Assembly (NCBI GenBank): GCA_001600615.1
Contig: BCKK01000002.1
Span: 2,510,809-2,574,808, forward strand
Reading direction: 5' to 3'
From: Dioszegia crocea
Lineage: Eukaryota > Basidiomycota > Tremellomycetes > Tremellales > Bulleribasidiaceae
Length of the DNA stretch: 64,000 nucleotides
Under the pieces are notes generated by a model. The model was not told where the DNA came from and did no database searches. It saw nothing but the letters and a program-made list of their open reading frames with translations. Shown in pieces: positions 21,363-32,059 of the stretch. The number at the start of each line of letters is the position of its first letter. Position 1 is the stretch's first letter. The translations under genes and the position numbers were made by a program.

Positions 21363-22337
21363 CTGCTATATCTGACCATGCAATAGGTGTGCACTAGGGA
21401 CACGAATGCGACAGCCACTCGAAGTGATTCAGTCTCCGCTTTGTGGACATGTAGGCTACTACTAGCTTACAGTTCTCGTCGAGTATCTAAGAGCAGCGCG
21501 AGGGAGTATCCTTTCTTCTCTTAGGCTTCATCAAGCAGTCAGTTGCATCAGATCTGAACCTTGCACCTAGGTTTCAAGAAGACTTTTAGGCCGAGTTCTG
21601 TCACTCTGCACGTCCACCGCCGATCGAAAGGTACGGGAAGCACATTGATACACTTTCTCTGGGAGCAATGAAGGTTGAAGCCTGAGGTCTTGGCCGAAGG
21701 CAGAACCAGAGCTGGTTTGACAGCGGGGAATCCGACGTTCACGCGCCTAACACTCTGGGTGTCACACTACTTAAGGATGAGCAAAAGTAACGCTCATGTG
21801 CAGGGCGACTTGGCGGAATGGTCGAAGGGTGACTACTGCTATATGAGCCTGATCCGACGCAGGCACAGCTGTCGAGGGGCCTGACACACGGAGAAGGAGG
21901 GTGACCTGATCATAGTCACTATTAGATACAAGTATGTGGCGCTTGAACACTTTCTGAACCCTGAAGCAGCACCGTCGTCAGGCTCAGCTCAGATACTCGC
22001 ACAATCATACCCTGTCAGCGCTGCATATATATAGACTGTCCTCCTTGAAGGGTACTGCTGCGCCCCTCTGCGATCCCATACGGACAACTGAAACACGACC
22101 TGAAACACCACCAGAATACCGGCGATGATCTATAACCGAAGCCCGGTTTCTATTCCGAGCATGCGGCCGTAGAAACGCGGTGCTGTAATGACCGTATCGA
22201 CAGATCTACTCCGTCACGGTGTCATCTGCAATCACCCCCTTTCACAGCTATAAGAAGCCAGGCCCGTCTGGGTGATCCCCCATCCTTCCCATTCCCCACA
22301 AACCGCACCCAAATCACTACCCACCACATACTTCACA
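21363..22337. other. Gene-free interval upstream of the CipC gene, with two TATA-like elements
   Basis: No coding gene is supported over 975 bp. Two TATA-like elements occur: TATATATA at 22025-22032, about 310 bp before the CipC-like ATG, and TATAAGAA at 22249-22256, about 80 bp before it. The second is the better promoter candidate. A tRNA-A-box-like string near 21811 has no partner B box and is not called. A long promoter fits a stress-regulated gene. Confidence 0.5.
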
Positions 22338-22765
22338 ATGGGACTCTTTGACTTCTTCGAGGGCGACAATGGCCGTGACCAGGTGTACAACATGGACGCT
22401 GGGAACGAGGAGCACAAGTCCAAGCTCTCGCACGAGCTTATCGGCGGTGCTGCTGGGTTTGAGGCGATGAAGGCGTACGAGCAGCACTGCCAGCAGAATG
22501 GCAAGCCCCAGAGCGTGAGTCAGGCGATACTTGTAAACGAGCTTGAAGACCGATACTGACTATACAGCACGCTCTTGCTAAGGAGCTCCTTGCTGGCTTT
22601 GCCGCGGCTGAGGTTGACAAGCTCTTCGAGACCAAGGGTGAGTCCAGCTGGACGCGCTTCTGATTGAGCTGATATCCAGGTCTCGACGCGTACGACCGAG
22701 AGGAGGCCAAGCGTCACGCCAAGCGCCAGGCCACCGAGGCGTTGAACCAGTCCGGCCAGTTCTAG
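22338..22765 (+). CDS. CipC-like protein (DUF3759), stress/antibiotic-response family
   Basis: Three exons: 22338-22514, 22568-22637 and 22680-22765, giving 110 residues. The family pattern is clear: an N-terminal hydrophobic stretch MGLFDFFEG, then HKSKLSHELIGGAAGFEAMKAYE, HALAKELLAGFAAAEVDKLFETKGLD and AKRHAKRQA. These small, soluble, helical proteins are named for the Aspergillus concanamycin-induced protein C. Their molecular function is not known. They are often strongly expressed under stress or in infection and symbiosis datasets. Codon choice is C-rich at third positions, as in highly expressed genes here. Confidence 0.88.
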
Positions 22766-22900
22766 GCGGACGGTGTATGAAGTCATGACTGATAGACGAA
22801 TGAAGAGATGAATGCAATGACCCAGCGACTGTTGCGACATCCCCAAAGGCTGTACTGAATCCTGACTGCTATGACACTACATGGCTTCATGGTAAAAGCC

Positions 22901-25263
22901 CTAACCCTTCTGATACTCCGCCTTGAACTGTAAAGTCTTCTCGGTACCCTTAACAGTGACAGCCCCAACCCACCCCATAAATACCTTTGTATTCATATCC
23001 CTCAGCTCCTGCGTCGCCGGCTCGACCAATCTCGGCTTGAACGCCTTGATCACCTCAGACATCGGCACCCTATCCGAAGGTTGTGACCTGAACCAGCGTA
23101 CAATCTCCTCCTTGGTGATCATTCCCTCGAAAGGCTCGATATCCTCGGGTGCCGGCGTAGGTGTATTTGACCCCTTCTTCTTTTTGCGCGGGGGATCGTT
23201 CGCACCGGATACGGGGGAAGGTTTACGCTTGGTATTGGGTGAAGGGGCAGGGGAACCGGCTGCTGAGCCAGAGGCAGATGCAGAGGGATTTTTAAGCTTG
23301 ATGCGGGGCACGGTGCCAGAAGGACTACTCTCGCGCGTCGTTCCCGCTGTGGGTGATTGAGCTCGGCCAGTCGTCGCTGGAGATCCAGCACGAGGAGATC
23401 GCGCACCTCCAGCACTGTCCGGACTCCCAGCTCGAGGACTGGTGTTTCGACTACGAGCGGCAGGCGAGACACCTCGACCAGTTGCGCGCTGGGCCATAAA
23501 AGATGCCCCAGACACCGGCGGAGCAGTAGATGATTTGCCTTTGATTGGCGTTGGGGATTGATGGCGAGTGGAGTTTCCAGGCGAGGTAGCTCCTCGTTCC
23601 GAGCGGTTGTTGCCTGGACCGCGGGAAGGTGGTCGGGATGGTCGCTCAGACGAGCCGGGCTCTTTGCCTTTGGCCTTCTCTGCCTCCTTCTCCTTCTCCT
23701 TTGCCTTCTTATCTGGTGTCTCCTCTTCCGATTCATCGGAGTCCTGATCATAAGCTGAGAATCGGACAATATCTCACCTCGTCTGAATCCCCAAACAGAT
23801 CCTCGCTACCCTGCCTCTTCCTCATCATTCGTCGCAGCTTCTTGCCATCCTTTGTCAAATCCTCCTTTCCGAACAGCTCAATTTCCTCTTCCAGCTCATC
23901 TTGGATCTGAGGACGATCTCCGACTGTCGCATTTGCGATCCTATACTCCTTCTTGAGACGATCCTACACATCAGCTACATCCCACATTGCAGACTTACAT
24001 CAGTCGCTTTGGCTTCTGCCTCTTCCTCCGGATCACGGTAGAACGTATTGACATCGTCGTCATCTTGAAAGTCCTCCTTTTCATCATAGTCCAATTCCTC
24101 CTCTGCTCCACCTTCAAGACCCTGTCAATCAGCCCAATTCATAACACTTAGCTTACCCTCTTCAATCCCCTGCCCTCCCGCTTATTGTCATCGTCAAATC
24201 GCTCCACTTTGGGTTTCTTCTCCTCCTTGACACCACCCTGTAACAACATCCGGTCCTCGATCGCCCGAGCTCTCTTCTCCTGGCGCGAGTCAAGCCCCCT
24301 TTCCCGCTTGATTTGCGATGCGGCCGCAGCTCCGTTCGGCTGGACAGCAAGTGGACCAGCGCTATCTTGACGTAGAGCCCATCGGTCGTGTGCTTTGTGT
24401 TTGGCCTGAAACTCAAACTGATATTCAGCGCCATCATTGCCAAGACGTACCAATTTGTGAGACGCATCAGGATCCAACACCTTGAACGGTCTTTCCGGCT
24501 CAAACTTGTACGTCCGCCCAAGAGGAATCACCTGGAATCCATCGCTATTCCCATCATTAACAAAAAGAACCGTCGGTAGCGAGTGAGGATCGACATATCG
24601 CCCGACCCAATGTTCGGGCAACTTGCCACCCGTCTGTCCCTCATCCGGTGATGGATTTCCCGACTCCAGGATCCACGGTGTAGCTTCTTCCCGTCGTAAC
24701 CGCATCACATCCTTTTCTTGATGATACACCTCCTTGATGGCCTTCTTTCGCACCTTCTTCTGCTCCGACCCTCCAATCAACGCCAAATCCGCCTTCTCTT
24801 TGGTCTCAATAATCTGTAACCCATTCTCGCCTAGAACAGGCTTTCCCTCCTCGTCGTATTTATACTTCCCAATGATCTCGCCTTCTTCATCAAAAGCAAA
24901 AGTCGGTGGAGCCCGCGGTCCGGGTTGTTTACGATTGAGGAGAATAGGACGGGGGATGGAGGTAGGGTCGTAGTCGCGAGAATAGTTAAGTTTCATCAGA
25001 TTGAACCGGGAGTCCCGCAGGGAGGATGCGGGCGCAGAGAACAGCTTGATCTCAACGATGCGGGAGCGGTCGGCGGTCGGTGTGCCAGTAGCACTAGGCT
25101 CTGATTTGGGAACTGGCGCAGACACAGGGATGGGCCGAGGAGGGGCGGAGTTGGATGGCCCTGCCGATGAGGATGCGGCTGCGCCATTGGGCGGGAACCG
25201 GGAGGGTCCAGGCCGCTTGTCTTTGCGCTTCCTCAAGAAGGCGGCAGCGGACGGAGCTGACAT
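22901..25263 (-). CDS. tfg1: Transcription initiation factor TFIIF, alpha subunit (RAP74/Tfg1)
   Basis: Four exons: 24157-25263, 23999-24121, 23778-23963 and 22901-23743, giving 752 residues. The N-terminal region has the TFIIF-alpha dimerisation core (RIVEIKLFSAPASSLRDSRFNLMKLN, then EDR-like DVMRLRREEATPWILE and a beta-rich part to DRWALRQD). A charged centre follows (DYDEKEDFQDDDDVNTFYRDPEEEAEAK), then a long Ser/Pro/Arg-rich linker. The end is the winged-helix domain ITKEEIVRWFRSQPS...MNTKVFMGWVGAVTVKGTEKTLQFK. TFIIF stabilises RNA polymerase II in the preinitiation complex and helps elongation. The start is the ATG giving MSAPSAAAFLRKR. An in-frame upstream stretch looks like leader. Confidence 0.9.
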
Positions 25264-25445
25264 GATGATGAGCCTAGTGAAGTATGGAAGGAGGATGAAA
25301 GTGTAGGTCAGGCAAGTCACTAGGAGAGAATGGTGTTGCAACCCCTAGCAATAATCCGTTGTTGCCACTCGACCAAGCAAAGCAACCATCCCTCTTCTGT
25401 ACTTGTCACTCCCTACCTCTCCACTTTCAGGTACTCAACCCAGTC

Positions 25446-26634
25446 ATGTCCGCCCTTGACGCGGTCATCAACAAGAATGCCCTAGATCTAAATAAAGAGC
25501 TCGAGGTGAGTCCTACATTGAGGAATGAAGGACAATTGATCAGAAGTTGACGTCTACAGGTTCAGCGTGTGATGCGAGCATTCAAGTCAAAGTAAGTCGT
25601 CTCTCTTGTTACACCTGGATAGTGCTGACTCATCTAGTCCGTACGAAGTCCTCGATGTGCCTTTTGGAGCAACAGAAACAGAAGTCAAGCGGAAGTTTCG
25701 AAAGATTTCACTACTGATTCATCCCGACAAGTTCAAGCATGACAATGGACCCGAGGTGAGTTTTTCTTCACCAAATTAGAGGACAACACGCTGATTACAC
25801 CTCTTCGGAGGTTATAGGCATTTGATTCACTGAAAAAGGTCAGCCATCCTTACTACTGTTTGCATTCTGCTTGAACTGACGTTAACCCTACAGGCTGAGA
25901 GTCAACTTTCCGACCCTGCTGCGCGGAGAGAAATTGACGCCATCATGACTCATGCGCGTACACTCGTGCTGAAAGTGTAGGTTGTCCATTTATCGCTGTG
26001 TCTGAACCGACGCTGACACTGCAGACTCATTCCCGTCGGGTATGCCAATGTGACAGATTCCGATCCCAGATTGGCCAATCTGAAACCGCCTTACGATGTG
26101 CAGGTTCGAAGCAAAGCCAAGGAGATTCTGCTGGAGGATGAACTAGCCCGGCAAAGGTCGGTATCTGCCTCGTCTACTGGGTCTGCGGTAGCTGACCGGA
26201 GCAGAAAAACCAAGATTGCATTCGCGAATGAGGGAGCTGAAAAGGCCAAGCTTGACGAGGCCGTCGCAAAGAGAAAGAGGGAGGCGGAGGATAAAGTCAA
26301 GTGGGAGGGTGAGTCCCTTTCCTTCTCTCGTTACCTTCCCTTGTGGATCAGCCGCTAGGCGTTTCTTACGGTCTTTACAGGCTATGACGAGCATTCCCCT
26401 CTCCGACCAGCCGACCATCTCACCGCAAATAAAATTAGAAACGAACGAGCGCTGACACTAGATCTTCTTTTTAACTCGGACCTTCACACATTATCACACT
26501 TCTCTCTACCAATGTCTACGAACATGATCTGACACACAGAGCATCGAGAACAACGAGTTCACAACTGGCGAGACTACGCCAGCGGCAACAGTAAGCCCAA
26601 AAAGGCGAAGAAGAACAGTCACGTTTTGGGTTGA
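25446..26634 (+). CDS. DNAJC8/Spf31-like J-domain protein
   Basis: Seven exons: 25446-25505, 25560-25591, 25638-25755, 25818-25838, 25894-25976, 26025-26308 and 26540-26634, giving 230 residues. The J domain (PYEVLDVPFGATETEVKRKF, then LLIHPDKFKHDN) has the HPD motif at about residue 60. The C-terminal half is a long basic/acidic helix ending in WEEHREQRVHNWRDYASGN and a KKAKKN tail, as in DNAJC8 and S. pombe Spf31, which associate with the spliceosome. Exon 4 has only 21 nt. The last intron (26309-26539, 231 nt) is far longer than the others. It is needed to join WEE to HREQRV, which is continuous in family members. Confidence 0.88.
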
Positions 26635-26845
26635 TGGCGTCAACTGAGCGTACGTTGGGGTATGGCAGTGTGGCTGTCCGAGGCGAGGGTTTAGTACTAG
26701 TCTCATGCTTTCCTAGATTGCGGTTGTACATTATGACATCTCTACATCACCCTACGCGCACTTCCTGAGAGAAGAGCGAAAACGCACGATTGAACTATAC
26801 TATAATTTGACAGGCTACAGATGATACACGCCCTGAGATACATGA

Positions 26846-28147
26846 TCACATTCCCTCCGTTCTCGCCCTCCCTCCCTTGCCCAAGCCAGGCCTTGGCTGA
26901 GTCTTCCCTTGACCCTGGGCCGACTTGCTTACTGCCGACGTCGGCATCGGACTGGCACTCCTCGTTCCGGCAACTTTCGCCTTCTTGCTCATACCCGCTC
27001 CTTGACCTTCGTGCACCCTCTTGACACCGCCAGGCAGGGCTGACTCAGGCCGGCCGCTGTTGGGTCTAAATCCTGCCGATCCGGAAGATGGACCAGGTAC
27101 AGAGCCCGCAAGTGCAGGATTTATAGGTGGTGGCCGGCTCGGTCCCGCTCCTGATATGCCATCTTGACGACGTGCCGCAAAGCCACTGACACCCGCCCGT
27201 GATGGCGGAGGGACGGGCAATAGAGGTGTACCCGGAGCTGACTGGGGACCGGGGGTGAGGGGATTGAAAGAGCTGAAGTTTTCGCCTGGGGCTACTTTTG
27301 ACGGAAGGTGGAGAGCAAGCCTCGCTTCGCGCTTACGCTGGATGGTCAGCCAATGTTTTTCGACTCTATCGAGTGGGAAGCTCACTTGGCGTTTCTCCTC
27401 CGCCTTCTGCACGCCCTCTTTGACACCACCTTTGTACTGTCTAATCAGCCTTGATGTCCTTTCGCCCATCCGATCTTTGACTTACCCCAGATTGGCTGCC
27501 TACTTCCAATGTGGCCACATTCCACTTATCTACCGGCCAGACCTCTATTGGCCCGTCCCATATCTCCGGTGGAGGACCGGTAGGCTGATACGTCATGTCC
27601 TTGATGAGCGGCATAAGACTTGGTGCTGCGTAGTTGCCTTCTGGTACTGGATCTTTCAAGGATCAGCTCTAGAGTCTCGAGATGCTCCGTGGGGAAGGGG
27701 CTCACCTATACAATCATCCAACAGGCTCGTATAACCCCTTTCTAACCGCGTACCCTTTTGACGCTGAGGCACACCTCCTTTTGCTCGGCCTACCAACCCT
27801 ACACTGCCCATCGGTTCATTCTTCACTCCCTCTCCGTCCACACCAGATCCTCCAGGTACGCTATCGTCATCTACACCCGAAGCATACGGGCGGACGTAAG
27901 AATTGTAGAGCGACGCCAGGGATAGCAAGGAGATGAGGTCGTGGGATGGATGAAGGGGCTTGGGCGGTGGCACTAGGCGATATGTCAGCATCTATAGTTG
28001 AGATCTGATAAGACACATACCATCCCATACTGGCAAGATCAGACTAGACTTCTGTACAGCCTGCCCTGGTGCGCTGTGAGGGGCGACAGAAGATCTTTGC
28101 CCGTTCGGCACAGAGGGCAGCGCCGCCTCTGCGCCATCACCATTCAT
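26846..28147 (-). CDS. Mediator subunit Med19/Rox3-like protein
   Basis: Five exons: 28021-28147, 27706-27972, 27486-27652, 27386-27436 and 26846-27337, giving 367 residues. The family-like region is at residues 55-230: PPPKPLHPSHDLISLLSLASLYNSYVRPY, then GYTSLLDDCID, YAAPSLMPLIKDM, WDGPIEVWPVDKWNVATLEVG, and a basic helix GVKEGVQKAEEKRQRKREAR. The C-terminal 150 residues are Pro/Gly/Ser-rich with KKAKVAG, possibly a nuclear signal. Med19 sits in the Mediator head/middle and links regulators to RNA polymerase II. Assignment is by the order LYxxYVRPY - short Tyr-Leu motif - basic helix; overall identity to known Med19 is low. Confidence 0.6.
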
Positions 28148-28454
28148 CCTCTTGAGCGGTATCAAAAGGCGAGGGAGTAGCTATACGCTTTCATGAGCCA
28201 GCCGCTGGAGTCTGGATGTTGATTGTAATGAAGAGTGGATGTAAAGAGGATGACAGATGATGGGATTCTACAAGCTGTCTGAGTGAGACCCAAATTGCCC
28301 CGGAACCTTCTCTTCCAACGGAACATGGCCTTGATTCAACCAAAGAAGCCTGAAGCTACAACTCTGCATCGTATACACCTTCTACTGCACCCCTAGCCAA
28401 TACTGGATCATCGATATCATACCTCCTCCGCCCAATCTAGGTACTTTGCGCCTG
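28148..28454. promoter_or_regulatory. Divergent promoter region, Med19-like gene / ERG28
   Basis: 307 bp between divergent genes. No TATA box and no sterol-response-like element that I can support. Confidence 0.35.
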
Positions 28455-29049
28455 ATGTCCAGTAAGTCCAACATGAGGAACGCCAGCGAGAGGCCCGAGC
28501 TTACGCGCTACGCACAGACCTCTCCTCGCTGATCCCAACCGGCCCGGGCCTGCTATCGTACTGGTACCTCTTCACCGCTGCTGCAGGGATCTACAACTCG
28601 GTACAGAATATGGCAGTCACTTGGCAGACCAAGGAGATATATTCTAAACGCGCAGATGAGGGTGAGTGTCGTGTAAAGGGCTGTTGGCTACCGGGCTGAG
28701 ATCACAGTCACCCCTCTAGCTTGCAGACTTGCCGCAACGTGGACAGGTCTGACAGGTCTGGTTCGCCTTCTGGCAGCGTACAATCTAAGTGATCCGACGT
28801 GAGTGTCCTGAAGGCGACAGAGCTGATGATCAGCGTGTACAAGATGGGCCAGTCCACCTTCCTGATTGCCCTCATCCACTTCTCAACCGAGCTCTTCATA
28901 TTCAAGTCGATCAAGTTGAACCGCGCTAGCATATCGCCCTTGATCATTGCCCGTAAGCCTCTTTGCCGCAGTACAAGGGTGCAGACTGAACACTTTCAGC
29001 AATGAGTCTCCTTTGGACCGTATTGCAGCACGACTTTTACGTCAAGTAG
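28455..29049 (+). CDS. ERG28: Ergosterol biosynthesis scaffold protein Erg28
   Basis: Five exons: 28455-28461, 28518-28661, 28708-28798, 28834-28952 and 29000-29049, giving 136 residues. The protein begins MSNLSSLIPTGPGLLSYW and contains YNSVQNMAVTWQTKEIYS, TWTGLTGLVRLLAAYNLSDP, FLIALIHFSTELFIF and SLLWTVLQHDFYVK. These match the four membrane segments and the conserved Asn/Thr-rich loop of Erg28. The protein anchors the sterol C4-demethylation enzymes Erg25, Erg26 and Erg27 in the ER. The first exon has only 7 coding nt (ATGTCCA). Without splicing out 28462-28517 there is no ATG in frame with the conserved part. Confidence 0.88.
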
Positions 29050-29372
29050 TGATACGATGCATCTTCTTACGCTTGCAAGAGATCAAGACTTGTGAACTGA
29101 ACCTTAAGTCGACCACTAAGACGCATGTATTCAATTCATTCGGGCAAAACTTGAGATATATAACTTGTCAACACCCCAATCCTTCGGACTTGACACCCTA
29201 CGAACTACGGCGAGATGTGATTAAAGAATAGGTATATATGGGAATTTAGGGGGAAAGGGGAAGAACAACTAGGTCGACAATGATTTAATCATCGGCTATA
29301 AAAGATTAGTCAGCTACAGATAAAGATGGAATTTCTTGATAGGTGGGAGGGGGAAGGGATGGGGGTCGCCGC
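29050..29372. other. Convergent intergenic region, ERG28 / SLM1
   Basis: 323 bp between two 3' ends, A/T-rich with poly-A-like runs near 29240-29300 that suit polyadenylation. No gene seen. Confidence 0.5.
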
Positions 29373-31573
29373 CTATTTCTTCAAGCTTTCGGTGAACTTG
29401 GAGATGAATCCGCCCTTCTTCTCGTCGTGGTGCTCGGGCATGGCGTCGGGTCCGGCAGAGTCGGTACCGGATACCGAGGGTGCGTGGGGGACTTCACCGA
29501 GCATGGCCTCGGCCTCCTCCTTGCTTCCGAGGTCGGCGCCGGTGTGGGTGCTGGGAGCTTTTACGCTGGCGTTGTCGGAGGGCTTGGACGCGGGGATCGA
29601 AGCGCCGAGAGCGGGAGCGGAAGCGGAGGAAAGTTCCTCACCGGTAGTTGGTTCCTCCTTGGCCGGCGCCTTCTCCTCTTTGCGGGTCAGAGGCTTGTCT
29701 GCACTCTCAGAGGGCTTGTCCTTCTTCTCGAGCTGTAGTCATGAGCGAAGTCCTTCTCCGCAGGTAATTTACTCACAGCATAGCCGTTGGGGCCAACTTC
29801 GACACCGGAAGCCTCGGCATTGTCGTAGGCGGGGACATCCTCGTGCTCGGCGTGGTCGGCGTGCTCGGCATGACCAAGAACGACGTGGCTGGCATCGTGC
29901 TCGACGTGCTCATCCTCAGCCTCGACAGATGATCCCTCCTCGTCATCTTCCTCCTCCTCCTCGTCTTCCTCTTCCTCCTCATCGGAGCGGTATCTGAATG
30001 TCAGCAAAGCCAGCAACAAAAGACAAAAAACCTACCCAACGCTGCGGACGGCCTGTGCGACGGGTCCATCCCTCTCCATCTGCTCGCTGGCAACGAGGTA
30101 CCTCGCGACGAGCATCCTCAGGTCGTTCCAGACCTCCATCATCTCCTCGTGGCTCCTGGCACGGAAAGTGAAGGCAGTCTCGCTTCCACCGCCGAACAGC
30201 TTGCCGCCGGGAGTCTTGCCGATGGACGACGTACCGTCCTTCCTGCCCTCGATGTGGAACTTGTGGCTCTTGGCCGTCGACGCGGAAGAAGGGGGGCCGA
30301 GAGTGCAAGCGGGCAAGAAGAGGGACCAGACCGGGTGGGTAGCGGTAGAAGGGTCCGAGCTGGCGTACTCATGCAAGTAGCCGGCGGGGGTAAGGACATA
30401 GAATCCTTCCTTGTACGACTTGGTGAAGCGCTTCTTGCGCTCGAGCAGGCCGGTGTGGACGGGTAGGACAGACGGGTCGTTCTTGCCCGGGTAGTCGATG
30501 TTGTCGGGGTTTCGGAGAGGAGTCTCGGGGTCGAGCAGGTGGTCCGATCGAGCCGCGAACGAGATCCACTCGCGGTCGGGCATGAGCTGAGCCATGTTGA
30601 CGCCGAGGTGGCGCCAGGTCTCCTGGACAGAGGTGGACATGCGTGACTGCCACTCGTCGAAAGTCTGCCAAGCGGACTGGATGGAGCGGACAATGCCCTC
30701 CTCGAAGTGGGCAGAGTTCTGCTGCATGATGACAATGCTCTTCTGGAGAGCGTTCTCCTCAGCGACCTGGGAGTCAGCAGGCATTAAGTCACACATAAGA
30801 CTCTACTTACCTGCTTCTGGAGCTGCTTCATGACGGCCATGTTGACCGCAAAGGGGTCCTCCTTGGCGCCAACCTGCATGGGGGTGTGGTTGACGGAGCT
30901 GATGGCACGAGCGAGGTCGGCAATCGACTTGGTGGACATCTCACGCTCGCGGGCGACAGAGTGGGCGAGTTTGCCAGTGTCGTTCTGGACATTCTTGATG
31001 TGCGCCTTGATCTCGGTACGGAGCTTCTGGAGGTGCTGGACGATGGAAGACTCGATAGTCCTGGCGAGGGAAGAGTGCGAGTCGGCAATGAGCCTCGTCT
31101 TGTCCCGGATGGTGTAGAAGACGTCCTGAGAGTTAGTCCAGACCCTGTTACAAGATGAATCCCGCTCACCTGCATACCGCCCTCACCGAGGAACTGGTTT
31201 CCGGGCCTGAAGGGGACCTGGATGACCGCGCCGAGCTTGGTCAACTCCTTGGAGGTGTTGGCCTCAATGTCGGCCACGCCCTCGAAGTAGGCTGCCAAGT
31301 CAGCAACGACCCAGAGGTAAAGGGGAGGACATACAGATGAGCATCTTGACAATCTGCTTCCAGGCAGTGAAGCGCTCGATAAGGATGTCAGAAGGTTTGA
31401 GCTCATGAGGAGCAGTGTTCTTCTTGATCTGTTGGATTAGCCAGTGCTTGACCAGCCACTTTCCCATACCTCCCTCAGCCACCTGAAGAAACGCAACTCA
31501 CCAAGCTCTGGTTGCGCGAGAGGGTTGAGCCAGCCTTGGAGTCGGTCCTAGAGACCGCGTCGAATCGAGACAT
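29373..31573 (-). CDS. Slm1/Slm2-like phosphoinositide-binding protein (F-BAR-like plus PH domain)
   Basis: Seven exons: 31502-31573, 31335-31428, 31170-31291, 30811-31125, 30036-30766, 29777-29993 and 29373-29732, giving 636 residues. Residues 30-280 form a helical F-BAR-like region (KPSDILIERFTAWKQIVKML, YFEGVADIEANTSKELTKLGA, HLQKLRTEIKAHIKNVQND). A PH domain covers about 315-440 (HTGLLERKKRFTKSYKEGFYVLTPAGYLHEY ... EVWNDLRMLVARYL). The tail is very acidic (YRSDEEEEEDEEEEEDDEEG), His-rich and then Ala/Ser/Pro/Lys-rich. Yeast Slm1/Slm2 bind PI(4,5)P2 in eisosomes and report membrane stress to TORC2. The tail length is unusual but expected to be disordered. Confidence 0.88.
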
Positions 31574-32059
31574 CTTGTCTGAGTGATAATGTGTACTAAG
31601 GGTGAGATACTGAGCTGAGATGGGCAGCTGAGGTATATGAAGGGATGAGAGAGAGAGAGAGATAGGAACGAGGGGAGGGTAAATAGAGGCGGGATTCAGG
31701 GACGGGGGACAGGGGGGCAATGGCCAGAAGCGGGGCGATGCGATGACGGGGCGGAGAGAGAGGGAGAGAGAGAGGTACGTTACTTACCGGAAACAGTGCA
31801 AGAGTGTGACAAGAAGCCGTAGCGTACCCGATCCGAGTTGGGTAAATTACTACTTGCGGCAACAAACACGGGAAGATCTGACGTCACTAGACCCGTATCG
31901 CCGGCCCGGAATGAGAGCGTGTGGCACTTTATCCCATTCCATCGTCTGCTTGGGCTGCTTTGGGAACTTGCCGCTCTCAGAAGATACACATGCCATCATA
32001 TACACTGGTACCAGATACAATCAGTCACAGACGGATCCGTCAAAATGTCCACAGCCATC
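31574..32059. promoter_or_regulatory. Promoter region of the Slm1-like gene with GA tracts and a CRE site
   Basis: 486 bp between the Slm1-like start and the 3' end of the Vnx1-like gene, both on the minus strand. It has two purine tracts of GA dinucleotides (about 31647-31662 and 31753-31774). A perfect TGACGTCA palindrome lies at 31879-31886, about 306 bp upstream of the ATG. No gene seen. Confidence 0.5.

Noticed and set aside
21805..21885. tRNA-like start (GGCGACTTGGCGGAATGG) near 21811
   Set aside because: No matching anticodon arm, B box (GGTTCRANNCC) or 3' acceptor complement follows.
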